Below, piece after piece: positions 1 through 5,314 of a stretch of DNA of 6,926 nucleotides (positions are counted from its first letter, which is position 1; every line of letters begins with the position of its first letter). Source of the DNA: an uncultured Rhodanobacteraceae bacterium (GTDB taxonomy: Bacteria > Pseudomonadota > Gammaproteobacteria > Xanthomonadales > Rhodanobacteraceae). The stretch is taken from NCBI GenBank assembly GCA_937902695.1, contig CALFNI010000618.1, forward strand, positions 1 to 6,926, read 5' to 3'. A program made the position numbers and the translations under genes. The notes beneath the pieces are model-generated. The model had not been told where the DNA came from. It saw nothing but the letters and a program-made list of their open reading frames with translations, and did no database searches.

Positions 1-1
1 G

Positions 2-715
2 TCGACGGCCGCCGCGACGAGCGCGCATGCGGATGCGTTCGATGACGCGGCGATCAGCCGTACGCTCGACGAAGAGATCGCGCGTCGCGTTTCGTTCCTG
101 ACCGATTACCAGAATGCGGCGTACGCGAAGCGCTACGAGGCGCTCGTCGGCAAGGTGCGCGCGGCGGAGCAGCAGAAGTCGCCCGGCTTCACGTCGCTCG
201 CCGAAGCCGTCGCACGCTACGCATTCAAGCTGATGGCCTACAAGGACGAATACGAAGTCGCGCGGCTCTACACGTCGGGGGATTTCGAGAAGCGCATCCG
301 CGAGACGTTCGACGGCGACTTCAAGCTGCACTTCAACCTCGCGCCGCCGCTGTTCGCGAAGAAGGACGCCGAAGGCCATCTGCGCAAGGCCGAGTACGGC
401 GCGTGGATGCTCGGTGCGTTCAGGCTGCTCGCCAAACTCAAGGGTCTGCGCGGCACTGCCTTCGACGTGTTCGGCTACACGGCCGAGCGCAAGGGCGAGC
501 GCAAGCTCATCGAGGAATACTTCGCGACGGTCGACACGCTGCTCGCGACGCTCGATCACGACAATCACGCGCTCGCCGTCGAGATCGCCTCGGTGCCGGA
601 GCACATTCGCGGCTATGGACACGTCAAGGAGCGGCATCTCGCGGCGGCGATGACGCGGCAGAACGATCTCATGCAGGCGTGGCGCTCGCCGTCGCTGCGC
701 ACGCACGCGGCATAG
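2..715 (+). CDS. Indolepyruvate ferredoxin oxidoreductase, C-terminal part (5' end outside window)
   Basis: The reading frame is open from base 2 to a TAG at 713-715, giving the last 237 residues of a protein whose start lies to the left. In this family the enzyme decarboxylates aryl pyruvates such as indolepyruvate to aryl-acetyl-CoA and reduces ferredoxin in the cytoplasm; proteobacterial forms are single chains of roughly 1,100-1,200 residues that fuse the IorA and IorB parts. The visible part matches the C-terminal domain that follows the catalytic domains (DUF6537-like): it contains DFKLHFNLAPPLFAKKD, then KAEYGAWMLGAFRLLAKLKGL, and ends with VPEHIRGYGHVKERHL before a polar tail. The thiamine diphosphate, CoA and iron-sulfur regions are not in the window, so activity cannot be judged. 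An internal Met at 155 is not the true start, because the same family sequence continues upstream of it. No following gene is close enough to be co-transcribed. Confidence 0.88.
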   Translation, partial: STAAATSAHADAFDDAAISRTLDEEIARRVSFLTDYQNAAYAKRYEALVGKVRAAEQQKSPGFTSLAEAVARYAFKLMAYKDEYEVARLYTSGDFEKRIRETFDGDFKLHFNLAPPLFAKKDAEGHLRKAEYGAWMLGAFRLLAKLKGLRGTAFDVFGYTAERKGERKLIEEYFATVDTLLATLDHDNHALAVEIASVPEHIRGYGHVKERHLAAAMTRQNDLMQAWRSPSLRTHAA

Positions 716-736
716 CTTTCGCCTCTATAGCTGCGC

Positions 737-770
737 GGGTGAGGGAGGGCGATGCGGCTTGCCCTCACCC
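737..770. repeat. Inverted repeat, 9-bp arms with 16-base spacer
   Basis: GGGTGAGGG at 737-745 is perfectly complementary to CCCTCACCC at 762-770. It begins 22 bases after the oxidoreductase stop codon and could fold in its RNA, so it may act as the first part of a terminator or as half of a dispersed intergenic repeat. There is no T-tract after it. Confidence 0.6.
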
Positions 771-772
771 TG

Positions 773-796
773 CCCTCTCCCGCAAGTGGGAGAGGG
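773..796. terminator. Perfect 9-bp hairpin, possible bidirectional terminator or REP-like element
   Basis: CCCTCTCCC at 773-781 pairs perfectly with GGGAGAGGG at 788-796 around the six-base loop GCAAGT. It lies between the end of the oxidoreductase gene and the end of the converging pyrophosphatase gene, where a terminator is expected. It lacks a U-run (it is followed by GAAA), so classic intrinsic termination is uncertain. From memory, CCCTCTCCC-GCAAG-GGGAGAGGG elements are common between genes in GC-rich proteobacteria, so a dispersed repeat is an equally good reading. Confidence 0.55.
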
Positions 797-816
797 GAAA
801 TGCACTGCCAGGCGGG

Positions 817-832
817 CTCGAATCCATTCGAG
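817..832. repeat. Near-palindrome, 7-bp arms with 2-base centre
   Basis: CTCGAAT at 817-823 and ATTCGAG at 826-832 are perfect inverted copies around CC. The site lies 16 bases upstream of the response-regulator remnant. It could be a dimer binding site or a scar from the event that removed the rest of that gene; nothing else identifies it. Confidence 0.45.
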
Positions 833-845
833 TAGTGGCGTCGCC

Positions 846-947
846 GGCACGGTCGACGGTCACGTCAAGAACCTCCGCCGCAAGCTCGCCGACTGTGGCG
901 TCGATGCGGTCGTGTCGGTCTACGGCTTCGGCTATCGGTTCGAGTAG
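846..947 (+). pseudogene. Remnant of an OmpR/BaeR-type response regulator (C-terminal 33 residues)
   Basis: The frame ending at the TAG at 945-947 reads GTVDGHVKNLRRKL followed by VSVYGFGYRFE. This is the recognition helix and C-terminal beta hairpin of the winged-helix DNA-binding domain of OmpR-family regulators; the BaeR version (TVDSHIKNLRRKL and VYGVGYRWE) is the closest I recall. The receiver domain, linker and the first part of the winged helix are absent. Upstream of about 846 the frame runs into the palindrome and hairpins, which do not encode family sequence. The frame could formally start at a TTG at 759, but that start lies inside the repeat region and has no good ribosome binding site. 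I read it as a decayed or deleted gene end that no longer encodes a functional protein. Confidence 0.65.
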
Positions 948-965
948 CCCGAGTCGAACGCCTGA

Positions 966-1652
966 CTACGCGGCGTCCGCTTCGACGAGGTCGACATATT
1001 GAAACCGGTCGTCGCGCAGAACGCGTTCGCCGCGTTCGAGCGCGATCGTGCCGGTGAAGATCGGACCTCCGTGGACGCAGGTATGGAACTCGCCGTTCTC
1101 GCCGCACGGATCGACACGGGCCGGGAGATCGGCGAGTAGCGCCGCGTCGAACGAGCGGCCGCAGAACGCGCCGTCGAGCTGCTCGGTGTCGACGCAGCTC
1201 AGGATCGCCCGGTAGCCGCGTTCGACGAAATACCGTGCGAGCCGCGCGGTGTCCTCGCCCCAGAGCGGAAAGAGGCCCCGCCAGCCGATCCGCGCGAGCA
1301 TCGCCTCGCGATACGCGCGCACGTCGGCGAGAAAGAGATCGCCGAACGCGATCGCGTCGATGGCCCGGCCCGACGACTCGGTTGCGCGCGCAAGCGCAGC
1401 GGCGAACGAGGCTTCGTAGGACGCGTTGTCCGCCTGCGGTGGGATCTCGGCTTCGACCAGCGGAATGCCGAGCAGCGCGGTCTGCCGGCGCAGTATCGAG
1501 CGCCGCACGCCGTGGATCGCGATGCGGTCGTAGCCGGTCGTGATCGTCGTCACCAGCGCTGCGACCTGCAGGCGGGGATCGTAGAGAAGCCGTTCGAGCG
1601 CGAGCGTCGAATCCTTGCCGCCGCTCCAGGCGAGCAGCACCGCTTCGCTCAT
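966..1652 (-). CDS. Dph6-related ATP pyrophosphatase (PP-loop family)
   Basis: This is a 228-residue cytosolic protein of the adenine nucleotide alpha-hydrolase superfamily. Residues 10-15 form the PP-loop SGGKDS that binds ATP. GDLFLADVRAYRE (from residue 104) and DPCGENGEFHT (from residue 181) are signatures of the branch related to eukaryotic and archaeal diphthamide synthase Dph6. Dph6 adenylates a carboxylate so that ammonia can form an amide. Bacteria lack diphthamide, so the bacterial substrate is unknown and only ATP-dependent activation of an acid or amide-forming chemistry can be proposed. The length is normal for the family. The ATG at 1652 overlaps the TGA of the upstream methyltransferase as ATGA (1652-1649), which fixes the start and implies coupled translation. 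The same frame is open far upstream, but that part is only antisense to other genes. Confidence 0.88.
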   Translation of the reverse strand: MSEAVLLAWSGGKDSTLALERLLYDPRLQVAALVTTITTGYDRIAIHGVRRSILRRQTALLGIPLVEAEIPPQADNASYEASFAAALARATESSGRAIDAIAFGDLFLADVRAYREAMLARIGWRGLFPLWGEDTARLARYFVERGYRAILSCVDTEQLDGAFCGRSFDAALLADLPARVDPCGENGEFHTCVHGGPIFTGTIALERGERVLRDDRFQYVDLVEADAA

Positions 1653-2248
1653 TGCCGGCGCTGCCAGACCAGCGTGCGGTTGTTGGCGGGCATGGCGACG
1701 TCGTCGATCATCGCGAAACCGGCCTTGCGCGCAAGCGCGTCGACCGCTTCGATGTCGCGGATGCCCATGTGCGGCGCGCGCGCCTTCAGAGATTCGTCGA
1801 ACGCGGCGTTGCTCGCGCTGGTGAACGCGCCGCCGTAGTTGAACGGTCCGTAGACAGCGAGCTTTGCGTCGGGCGTCGCAATGCGGTCGAGCGCCGCGAA
1901 AAACCGCTCGACCTCGGGCCAGCTCATGATGTGCAGCGTGTTCGCGCTGAAGATTGCATCGAACCGCGTCGCCGGCCAGTCGCTGCCGGCGACATCGAGC
2001 ACGAGCGGCGCCGGCGTATTCGCGAGATCGGCCTCGTCGAGCCATGCGCGGATGCCGGGCAGGTTTTCGGCGACGTCGGACGTCTGCCAGACGAGGAACG
2101 GCATCGCCGCGGCGAAGTGCACCGCGTGCTGGCCGGTGCCGCTGCCGATCTCGAGCACGCGCGAGCGGTCGGCGAAATGCGCGCGCAGCACGGCGAGGAT
2201 CGGCTCGCGGTTGCGCTCGCACGCGGGCGCGAAAGGCTTGTCGGTCAT
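1649..2248 (-). CDS. DUF938 family SAM-dependent methyltransferase (METTL26-like)
   Basis: This 199-residue protein has the class I methyltransferase fold. Motif I, LEIGSGTGQHA, starts at residue 32 and would bind S-adenosylmethionine; DVAENLPGIRAWL follows at the second acidic position, and then FDAIFSANTLHIMSW and KLAVYGPFNYGGAFTS. The N-terminal FAPACERNREPIL and the NTLHIMSW and YGPFNYGG blocks are characteristic of DUF938, whose animal member is METTL26. Length is typical and no signal peptide is seen, so it should be cytosolic. The substrate is not known for the family. It is the first gene of a two-gene minus-strand unit, and its stop codon overlaps the start of the Dph6-related gene, so the two proteins are likely made in fixed ratio and may act on the same compound. 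It is divergent from the SpmAB-like gene across a 77-base spacer. Confidence 0.9.
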   Translation of the reverse strand: MTDKPFAPACERNREPILAVLRAHFADRSRVLEIGSGTGQHAVHFAAAMPFLVWQTSDVAENLPGIRAWLDEADLANTPAPLVLDVAGSDWPATRFDAIFSANTLHIMSWPEVERFFAALDRIATPDAKLAVYGPFNYGGAFTSASNAAFDESLKARAPHMGIRDIEAVDALARKAGFAMIDDVAMPANNRTLVWQRRQ

Positions 2249-2325
2249 CGCGCGAGTGTGCCCGAGCGCGTGCGCGGCCGCGAGCGCCGTGCGATGCTTC
2301 GCCGATCGCGGCGGCTCGGCGGCGC
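2249..2325. promoter_or_regulatory. 77-base divergent spacer expected to hold two promoters
   Basis: The spacer separates the start of the DUF938 gene (minus) from the start of the SpmAB-like gene (plus), so promoters for both must lie in it or extend into the coding ends. It is very GC-rich and I cannot point to a convincing -10/-35 pair or a clear Shine-Dalgarno sequence for either gene. The call rests on gene arrangement only. Confidence 0.35.
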
Positions 2326-3555
2326 ATGCTCAACCGGCTCTGGCTCGGCTTCTTCCTGACGGCGGCGCTCGCGGCGCTGATGCGCTGGCTGGTCGGCGGC
2401 GACAGCGGCGTCTTCGCCGCGATGATCGGCAGCCTGTTCGACATGGCGAAGCTGTCGGTCGAGGTCATGATCCTGCTGTTCGGGACGCTGACGCTCTGGC
2501 TCGGCCTTCTGCGCATCGCCGAGCGGGCGGGGCTCGTCGACGCGCTCGCGCGCCTGCTCGGCCCGCTGTTCCGGCGGCTGATGCCCGAAGTGCCCGCGGG
2601 CCATCCCGCGATCGGCCTCATCACGCTCAATTTCGCCGCGAACGCGCTCGGGCTCGACAACGCGGCGACGCCGATCGGCCTGCGCGCGATGCGCGAATTG
2701 CAGACGCTGAATCCAAGCGCGGACACCGCGAGCAACGCGCAGACCCTGTTCCTCGTGCTGAACGCATCGTCGCTGACGATCCTGCCGGTCAGCATCTTCA
2801 TGTACCGCGCGCAAGCCGGTGCGCACGATCCCACGCTCGTGTTCCTGCCGATCCTGCTCGCGACGAGCGCATCGACGCTGACCGGCTTTCTGTCCGTCGC
2901 GATCGTGCAGCGGCTGAAGCTGCGCGATCCGGTCGTGCTGCTCTGGATGCTTTCGTTCGCGCTGCTGTTCGGCGGCTTCATCGCGCTGCTTGCGGCATTG
3001 CCCGCGGCGTCGCTTGCGCCGCTGTCCTCGCTGCTCGGCAACCTCGTGCTGTTCGCGATCATCGTCGCCTTCCTCGTGGCCGGCGCGTGGCGCAAGGTAT
3101 CGGTCTATGAAAGCTTCGTCGAAGGCGCGAAGCAGGGCTTCGACGTCGCGAAGGACCTGCTGCCCTATCTCGTCGCGATGCTCTGCGCGGTCGGCGTGCT
3201 GCGCGCGTCGGGCGCGCTTGATTTCGCGCTCGACGGCGTCCGCTGGCTCGCCGCGGCGAGCGGCATGGATACGCGCTTCGTCGATGCGCTGCCGACGGCG
3301 CTCGTGAAGCCGCTTTCGGGCAGCGCGGCGCGCGCGATGCTGATCGAGACGATGAAGACGCACGGCGTCGACAGCTTCCCGTCGCTGGTCGCGGCCACCG
3401 TGCAGGGCAGCACCGAGACGACGTTCTACGTGCTCGCGGTCTACTTCGGCGCGGTCGGCATCCAGCGCGCCCGGCACGCGGTCGGCTGCGCGCTGCTCGC
3501 CGATCTTGCCGGCGTCGTCGCATCGATCGCGGTCTGCTACTGGTTCTTCGGCTGA
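2326..3555 (+). CDS. Nucleoside-recognition (Gate) domain membrane protein, SpmA-SpmB fusion
   Basis: This 409-residue inner-membrane protein has many hydrophobic segments, the first at residues 5-22 and the next about 45-62. The N-terminal half resembles SpmA, with LNFAANALGLDNAATPIG at 101-118 and RAMRELQTLNP after it. The C-terminal half resembles SpmB, with PLSGSAAR from residue 329 and QGSTETTFYVLAVYFGAVG from residue 360, then RHAVGCALLADLAG. In Bacillus the separate SpmA and SpmB proteins are needed for spore core dehydration. In Gram-negatives the fused form occurs without sporulation and its transported molecule is unknown; the Gate domain family includes nucleoside transporters. The ATG at 2326 was chosen because it begins directly before the first membrane segment. 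The frame is open upstream, but that part is arginine-rich shadow antisense to the methyltransferase. No strong ribosome binding site precedes it. Confidence 0.88.
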   Translation: MLNRLWLGFFLTAALAALMRWLVGGDSGVFAAMIGSLFDMAKLSVEVMILLFGTLTLWLGLLRIAERAGLVDALARLLGPLFRRLMPEVPAGHPAIGLITLNFAANALGLDNAATPIGLRAMRELQTLNPSADTASNAQTLFLVLNASSLTILPVSIFMYRAQAGAHDPTLVFLPILLATSASTLTGFLSVAIVQRLKLRDPVVLLWMLSFALLFGGFIALLAALPAASLAPLSSLLGNLVLFAIIVAFLVAGAWRKVSVYESFVEGAKQGFDVAKDLLPYLVAMLCAVGVLRASGALDFALDGVRWLAAASGMDTRFVDALPTALVKPLSGSAARAMLIETMKTHGVDSFPSLVAATVQGSTETTFYVLAVYFGAVGIQRARHAVGCALLADLAGVVASIAVCYWFFG

Positions 3556-3662
3556 CGCGCCGAATCGCGCTGCTCGCGCAGGCGGCAGGGCAGCATGCCG
3601 CTCGCCGGCACTTGGCCGCGCGGGCAAGCTGAATGTGTCCGGATCGCGGACCTTACCGCGTA

Positions 3663-3674
3663 TTGCATATGCAA
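3663..3674. promoter_or_regulatory. Perfect 12-bp palindrome, candidate antitoxin operator
   Basis: TTGCATATGCAA is a perfect palindrome centred 28 bases before the antitoxin start codon, in an AT-rich island unlike the surrounding DNA. Xre-type antitoxins of this family repress their own promoters by binding palindromic sites, so this is the natural operator candidate. It overlaps the possible -35 element of the promoter described next. The role is inferred; the symmetry is seen. Confidence 0.55.
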
Positions 3675-3690
3675 CCATTCAGGAAGATAA
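3663..3690 (+). promoter_or_regulatory. Candidate sigma70-type promoter of the toxin-antitoxin operon
   Basis: TTGCAT at 3663-3668 (3 of 6 consensus positions) is followed after 16 bases by GATAAT at 3685-3690 (5 of 6). Transcription would then start at or close to the ATG at 3697, giving a leaderless message. However, AGGAAG at 3681-3686 is a plausible ribosome binding site ten bases before the ATG, and using it would need a promoter further upstream. Both readings are open. Confidence 0.4.
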
Positions 3691-3696
3691 TTCCCC

Positions 3697-4113
3697 ATGC
3701 AAACAGCCACGGTCGTCGACATGATGCGAACCGCCGCGCGAAGGCCCTCCGTCCCGGACAGCGATCCCGCGCGCGTCCTGACCAAGGCCGCGCTTCGCGC
3801 CGCCGATATCCTCGAAGTGCCGCAGCGCATGCTTGCCGACATCATCGGCGTCAGCGCGTCGACGGTCTCCCGCGCGGCAAACGGCGGCGCTCCGGTCGAT
3901 CCGGACAGCAAGGCCGGCGAGCTGGCGAGACTCTGGGTGCGCGTGTTCCGCTCGCTCGATGCGGTCGTCGGCTCGAACGACGTCGCCGCGCGCGCGTGGC
4001 TCAATGGCGCGAACGCCGCGTTCGGCGGCGAGAAGCCGATCGATCGACTGCGCAGCGCGGAGGGGTTGATCCACGTATTGCACTATCTCGACACCGCACG
4101 CGGGCGGCCCTGA
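3697..4113 (+). CDS. xre: Type II antitoxin, Xre/MbcA/ParS family (DUF2384 toxin-binding domain)
   Basis: The protein has 138 residues. Residues about 25-62 (RVLTKAALRAADILEV, then MLADIIGVSASTVSRAANG) form a Xre-like helix-turn-helix that would bind the operon's own promoter. Residues about 75-138 (ELARLWVRVFRSLDAVVG, then ARAWLNGANAAFGGEKPIDRL, ending VLHYLDTARGRP) are the C-terminal DUF2384 domain that binds and blocks the partner toxin; the WL-x3-N and G-x2-P-x-D-x-L pattern is typical. Length fits the family. The ATG at 3697 is preceded by AGGAAG and by a palindrome that may be its operator. The gene immediately downstream encodes a RES-domain toxin, the usual partner, so the antitoxin role is well supported by context. 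It is expressed with the toxin and is probably autorepressing (inference). Confidence 0.9.
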   Translation: MQTATVVDMMRTAARRPSVPDSDPARVLTKAALRAADILEVPQRMLADIIGVSASTVSRAANGGAPVDPDSKAGELARLWVRVFRSLDAVVGSNDVAARAWLNGANAAFGGEKPIDRLRSAEGLIHVLHYLDTARGRP

Positions 4114-4145
4114 TATCCCGGACGTTTCTCGATGGCGAAGCATTC

Positions 4146-4157
4146 TGCGCGCGCGCA
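4146..4157. repeat. 12-bp alternating purine-pyrimidine palindrome between antitoxin and toxin
   Basis: TGCGCGCGCGCA in the 89-base gap between the antitoxin and toxin genes is a perfect palindrome with a five-fold GC dinucleotide run. Its TGC/GCA ends match those inside the TTGCATATGCAA palindrome upstream. It could be a second, weaker regulator site or simply a low-complexity GC run; the sequence alone cannot tell. Confidence 0.3.
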
Positions 4158-4202
4158 ATCGCAGATCGTGCGACGCCGGGCGGCGATGCTCGCGCCTGAA
4201 TC

Positions 4203-4943
4203 ATGATCGCGACGAAGCACTTCACCGCCGATGCCGTCGGCGCGGCTGCGCGCAACCTCCGCGCGAAGCCGTGGCGCATCGTCGAGGCACAGCATCGCGT
4301 GCCGACGATGCGCCTTGTCGACACGCTCGACGAGCAGCGCGTGCTCGAAGACCTGCTCGAAGCGAGCAAGCCGCCGCTGCCGGCCGACGCGGCGAAGCTG
4401 CATTACCTGCTCGCCACGCCGTTCCGCTATCCCGCGCCGCCGCCGGTCGGCTCGCGGTTTCGCGGCATCGGCGATCCGGGCGTCTGGTACGGCGCCGACG
4501 TCGTCGAGACTGCGCTCGCGGAGGTCGCCTACTGGCGTCTGCGCTTCCTTGCCGATTCGCCGGCGACGCCGGACCTGCTGCCGGTGCCGCATACGGCGTT
4601 TCGCGCCAGTGTCGCCGGCTCCGCGATCGTCGTGTCGCAGCCACCCTTCGATCGCCAGCGCAGGCAGTGGGAAGATCCGGCGAGCTATACTGCGACGCAG
4701 GCTCTGGCCCGCGTCGCGCGCGAGGCGGGCGTTGCGCTGATCCGCTATCGATCGGTGCGCGATCCCGGGCATCGCGCCGCGCTCGCCGTGCTGACGCCGA
4801 AGGCGTTCCGGAAATCGGCGCCGCTGGAGCAGCACACGTGGCTGATCAAGGTCGGCCGTGCGCAGGTCCTGGCCGAGGCGGATCTCGGCCGCGAGCGCCT
4901 GTCGTTTTCGCCGGAGGTGCTTGGGCTGCCGCGCGCGGGATAG
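4203..4943 (+). CDS. res: RES-domain toxin (NAD+ phosphorylase type)
   Basis: This 246-residue cytosolic protein carries a RES domain. Characterised members degrade NAD+ and arrest growth until their Xre antitoxin neutralises them. The order of conserved blocks is right: WRIVEAQHRV at 24-33, FRYP at 74-77, SRFRG at 84-88, WYGADVVETALAEV at 95-108 with the conserved Glu107, and IRYRSVRDPGHRAAL with Ser184. The Arg, Glu and Ser of these blocks are the residues that name the family and form its active site, and none is missing, so the toxin appears intact. The start is fixed within narrow limits: an in-frame TGA at 4197-4199 lies just before the ATG, and the next Met is residue 36. No clear ribosome binding site precedes it, and an 89-base gap follows the antitoxin stop, so translation may be weak. 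Confidence 0.9.
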   Translation: MIATKHFTADAVGAAARNLRAKPWRIVEAQHRVPTMRLVDTLDEQRVLEDLLEASKPPLPADAAKLHYLLATPFRYPAPPPVGSRFRGIGDPGVWYGADVVETALAEVAYWRLRFLADSPATPDLLPVPHTAFRASVAGSAIVVSQPPFDRQRRQWEDPASYTATQALARVAREAGVALIRYRSVRDPGHRAALAVLTPKAFRKSAPLEQHTWLIKVGRAQVLAEADLGRERLSFSPEVLGLPRAG

Positions 4944-4988
4944 TCGTCCGCTCAGCGCGCGCGGAGATGCCGAGGGAGCGTGCCTCGA

Positions 4989-5008
4989 CTGACGCGTGAA
5001 TGCGTCAG
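4989..5008. terminator. 7-bp hairpin between convergent genes, possible bidirectional terminator
   Basis: CTGACGC at 4989-4995 and GCGTCAG at 5002-5008 are perfect inverted copies around the loop GTGAAT. The site lies between the end of the toxin gene at 4943 and the end of the small membrane protein gene, and includes the latter's stop codon (5007-5005). There is no U-tract on either side, so the terminator role is only suggested by position. Confidence 0.4.
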
Positions 5009-5220
5009 GCGCGACTGCGCGCCGGGCCGCCGCCAAGCAGGCGCGCCGGCAGGAAAATGATCGCGCGCAGCAATTCGAAGACGCCCTCGACGGCAATGCC
5101 GAGGATCCGGAACGGCAGCAGCAGCAGCCAGACGATCGGATAGAGCACCAGCGCAAGCAGCGCGAGCGGCCAGCAGAACACCAGCAGCAGGATCCAGAGC
5201 AGGAACGTCACCATCGTCAT
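5005..5220 (-). CDS. Small hydrophobic membrane protein, 71 residues, function unknown
   Basis: I do not recognise a named family. The start MTMVTFLLWILLLVFCWP begins a nearly continuous hydrophobic stretch: a first segment at about residues 6-35 broken by Pro18 and Pro28 (one kinked helix or a hairpin of two short ones), then RILGIAVEGVFELLRAIIFLPARLL (residues 38-62), which is more amphipathic with Arg38, Glu45, Glu49, Arg52 and Arg60, and a short basic tail. It should sit in the inner membrane. The ATG at 5220 has an AGGCGAGA stretch directly before it and begins exactly where membrane-type composition begins; the longer frame upstream is arginine-rich and looks non-coding. It follows the DUF3014 gene on the same strand after 94 bases, so co-transcription is possible. 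Confidence 0.7.
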   Translation of the reverse strand: MTMVTFLLWILLLVFCWPLALLALVLYPIVWLLLLPFRILGIAVEGVFELLRAIIFLPARLLGGGPARSRA

Positions 5221-5314
5221 TCTCGCCTGAGCGTCGCACTCGACGCGGTTACGATGATCGCCAAGATGGGGATCGGCATGGAGTGCCAAAAGGGGTGGAC
5301 GCACGCGGGCGCGT

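Noticed and set aside
811..832. GGGCTCGAATCC resembling a tRNA T-arm, hinting at an attachment site
   Set aside because: The 3' half of the T-stem is not complementary, no acceptor stem or CCA follows, and no integrase is present; the similarity is better explained by the CTCGAAT/ATTCGAG palindrome.
1653..3095. Long minus-strand extension of the pyrophosphatase frame (709 codons in total)
   Set aside because: The extension runs through the methyltransferase and opposite the SpmAB-like gene, is rich in Arg, Ala and Ser, and has no domain; the PP-loop begins only after the ATG at 1652.
2245..3678. 477-codon minus-strand frame opposite the SpmAB-like gene
   Set aside because: The translation is an Arg/Glu/Ala/Gln-rich shadow typical of the antisense of GC-rich membrane protein genes; the plus strand has clear conserved motifs.
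3633..4199. Plus-strand frame of 188 codons overlapping the antitoxin
   Set aside because: Arg/Ala-rich shadow frame; it shares the toxin's frame but is closed by the TGA at 4197-4199, and the antitoxin frame carries the family motifs.
4083..5156. 357-codon minus-strand frame opposite the toxin
   Set aside because: Arg-rich with no recognisable domain; the opposite strand encodes a complete RES domain.
5231..5246. GCGTCG/CGACGC hairpin with 4-base loop upstream of the small membrane protein gene
   Set aside because: Six-base GC stems are expected by chance in DNA this rich in CG and GC; no supporting signal.
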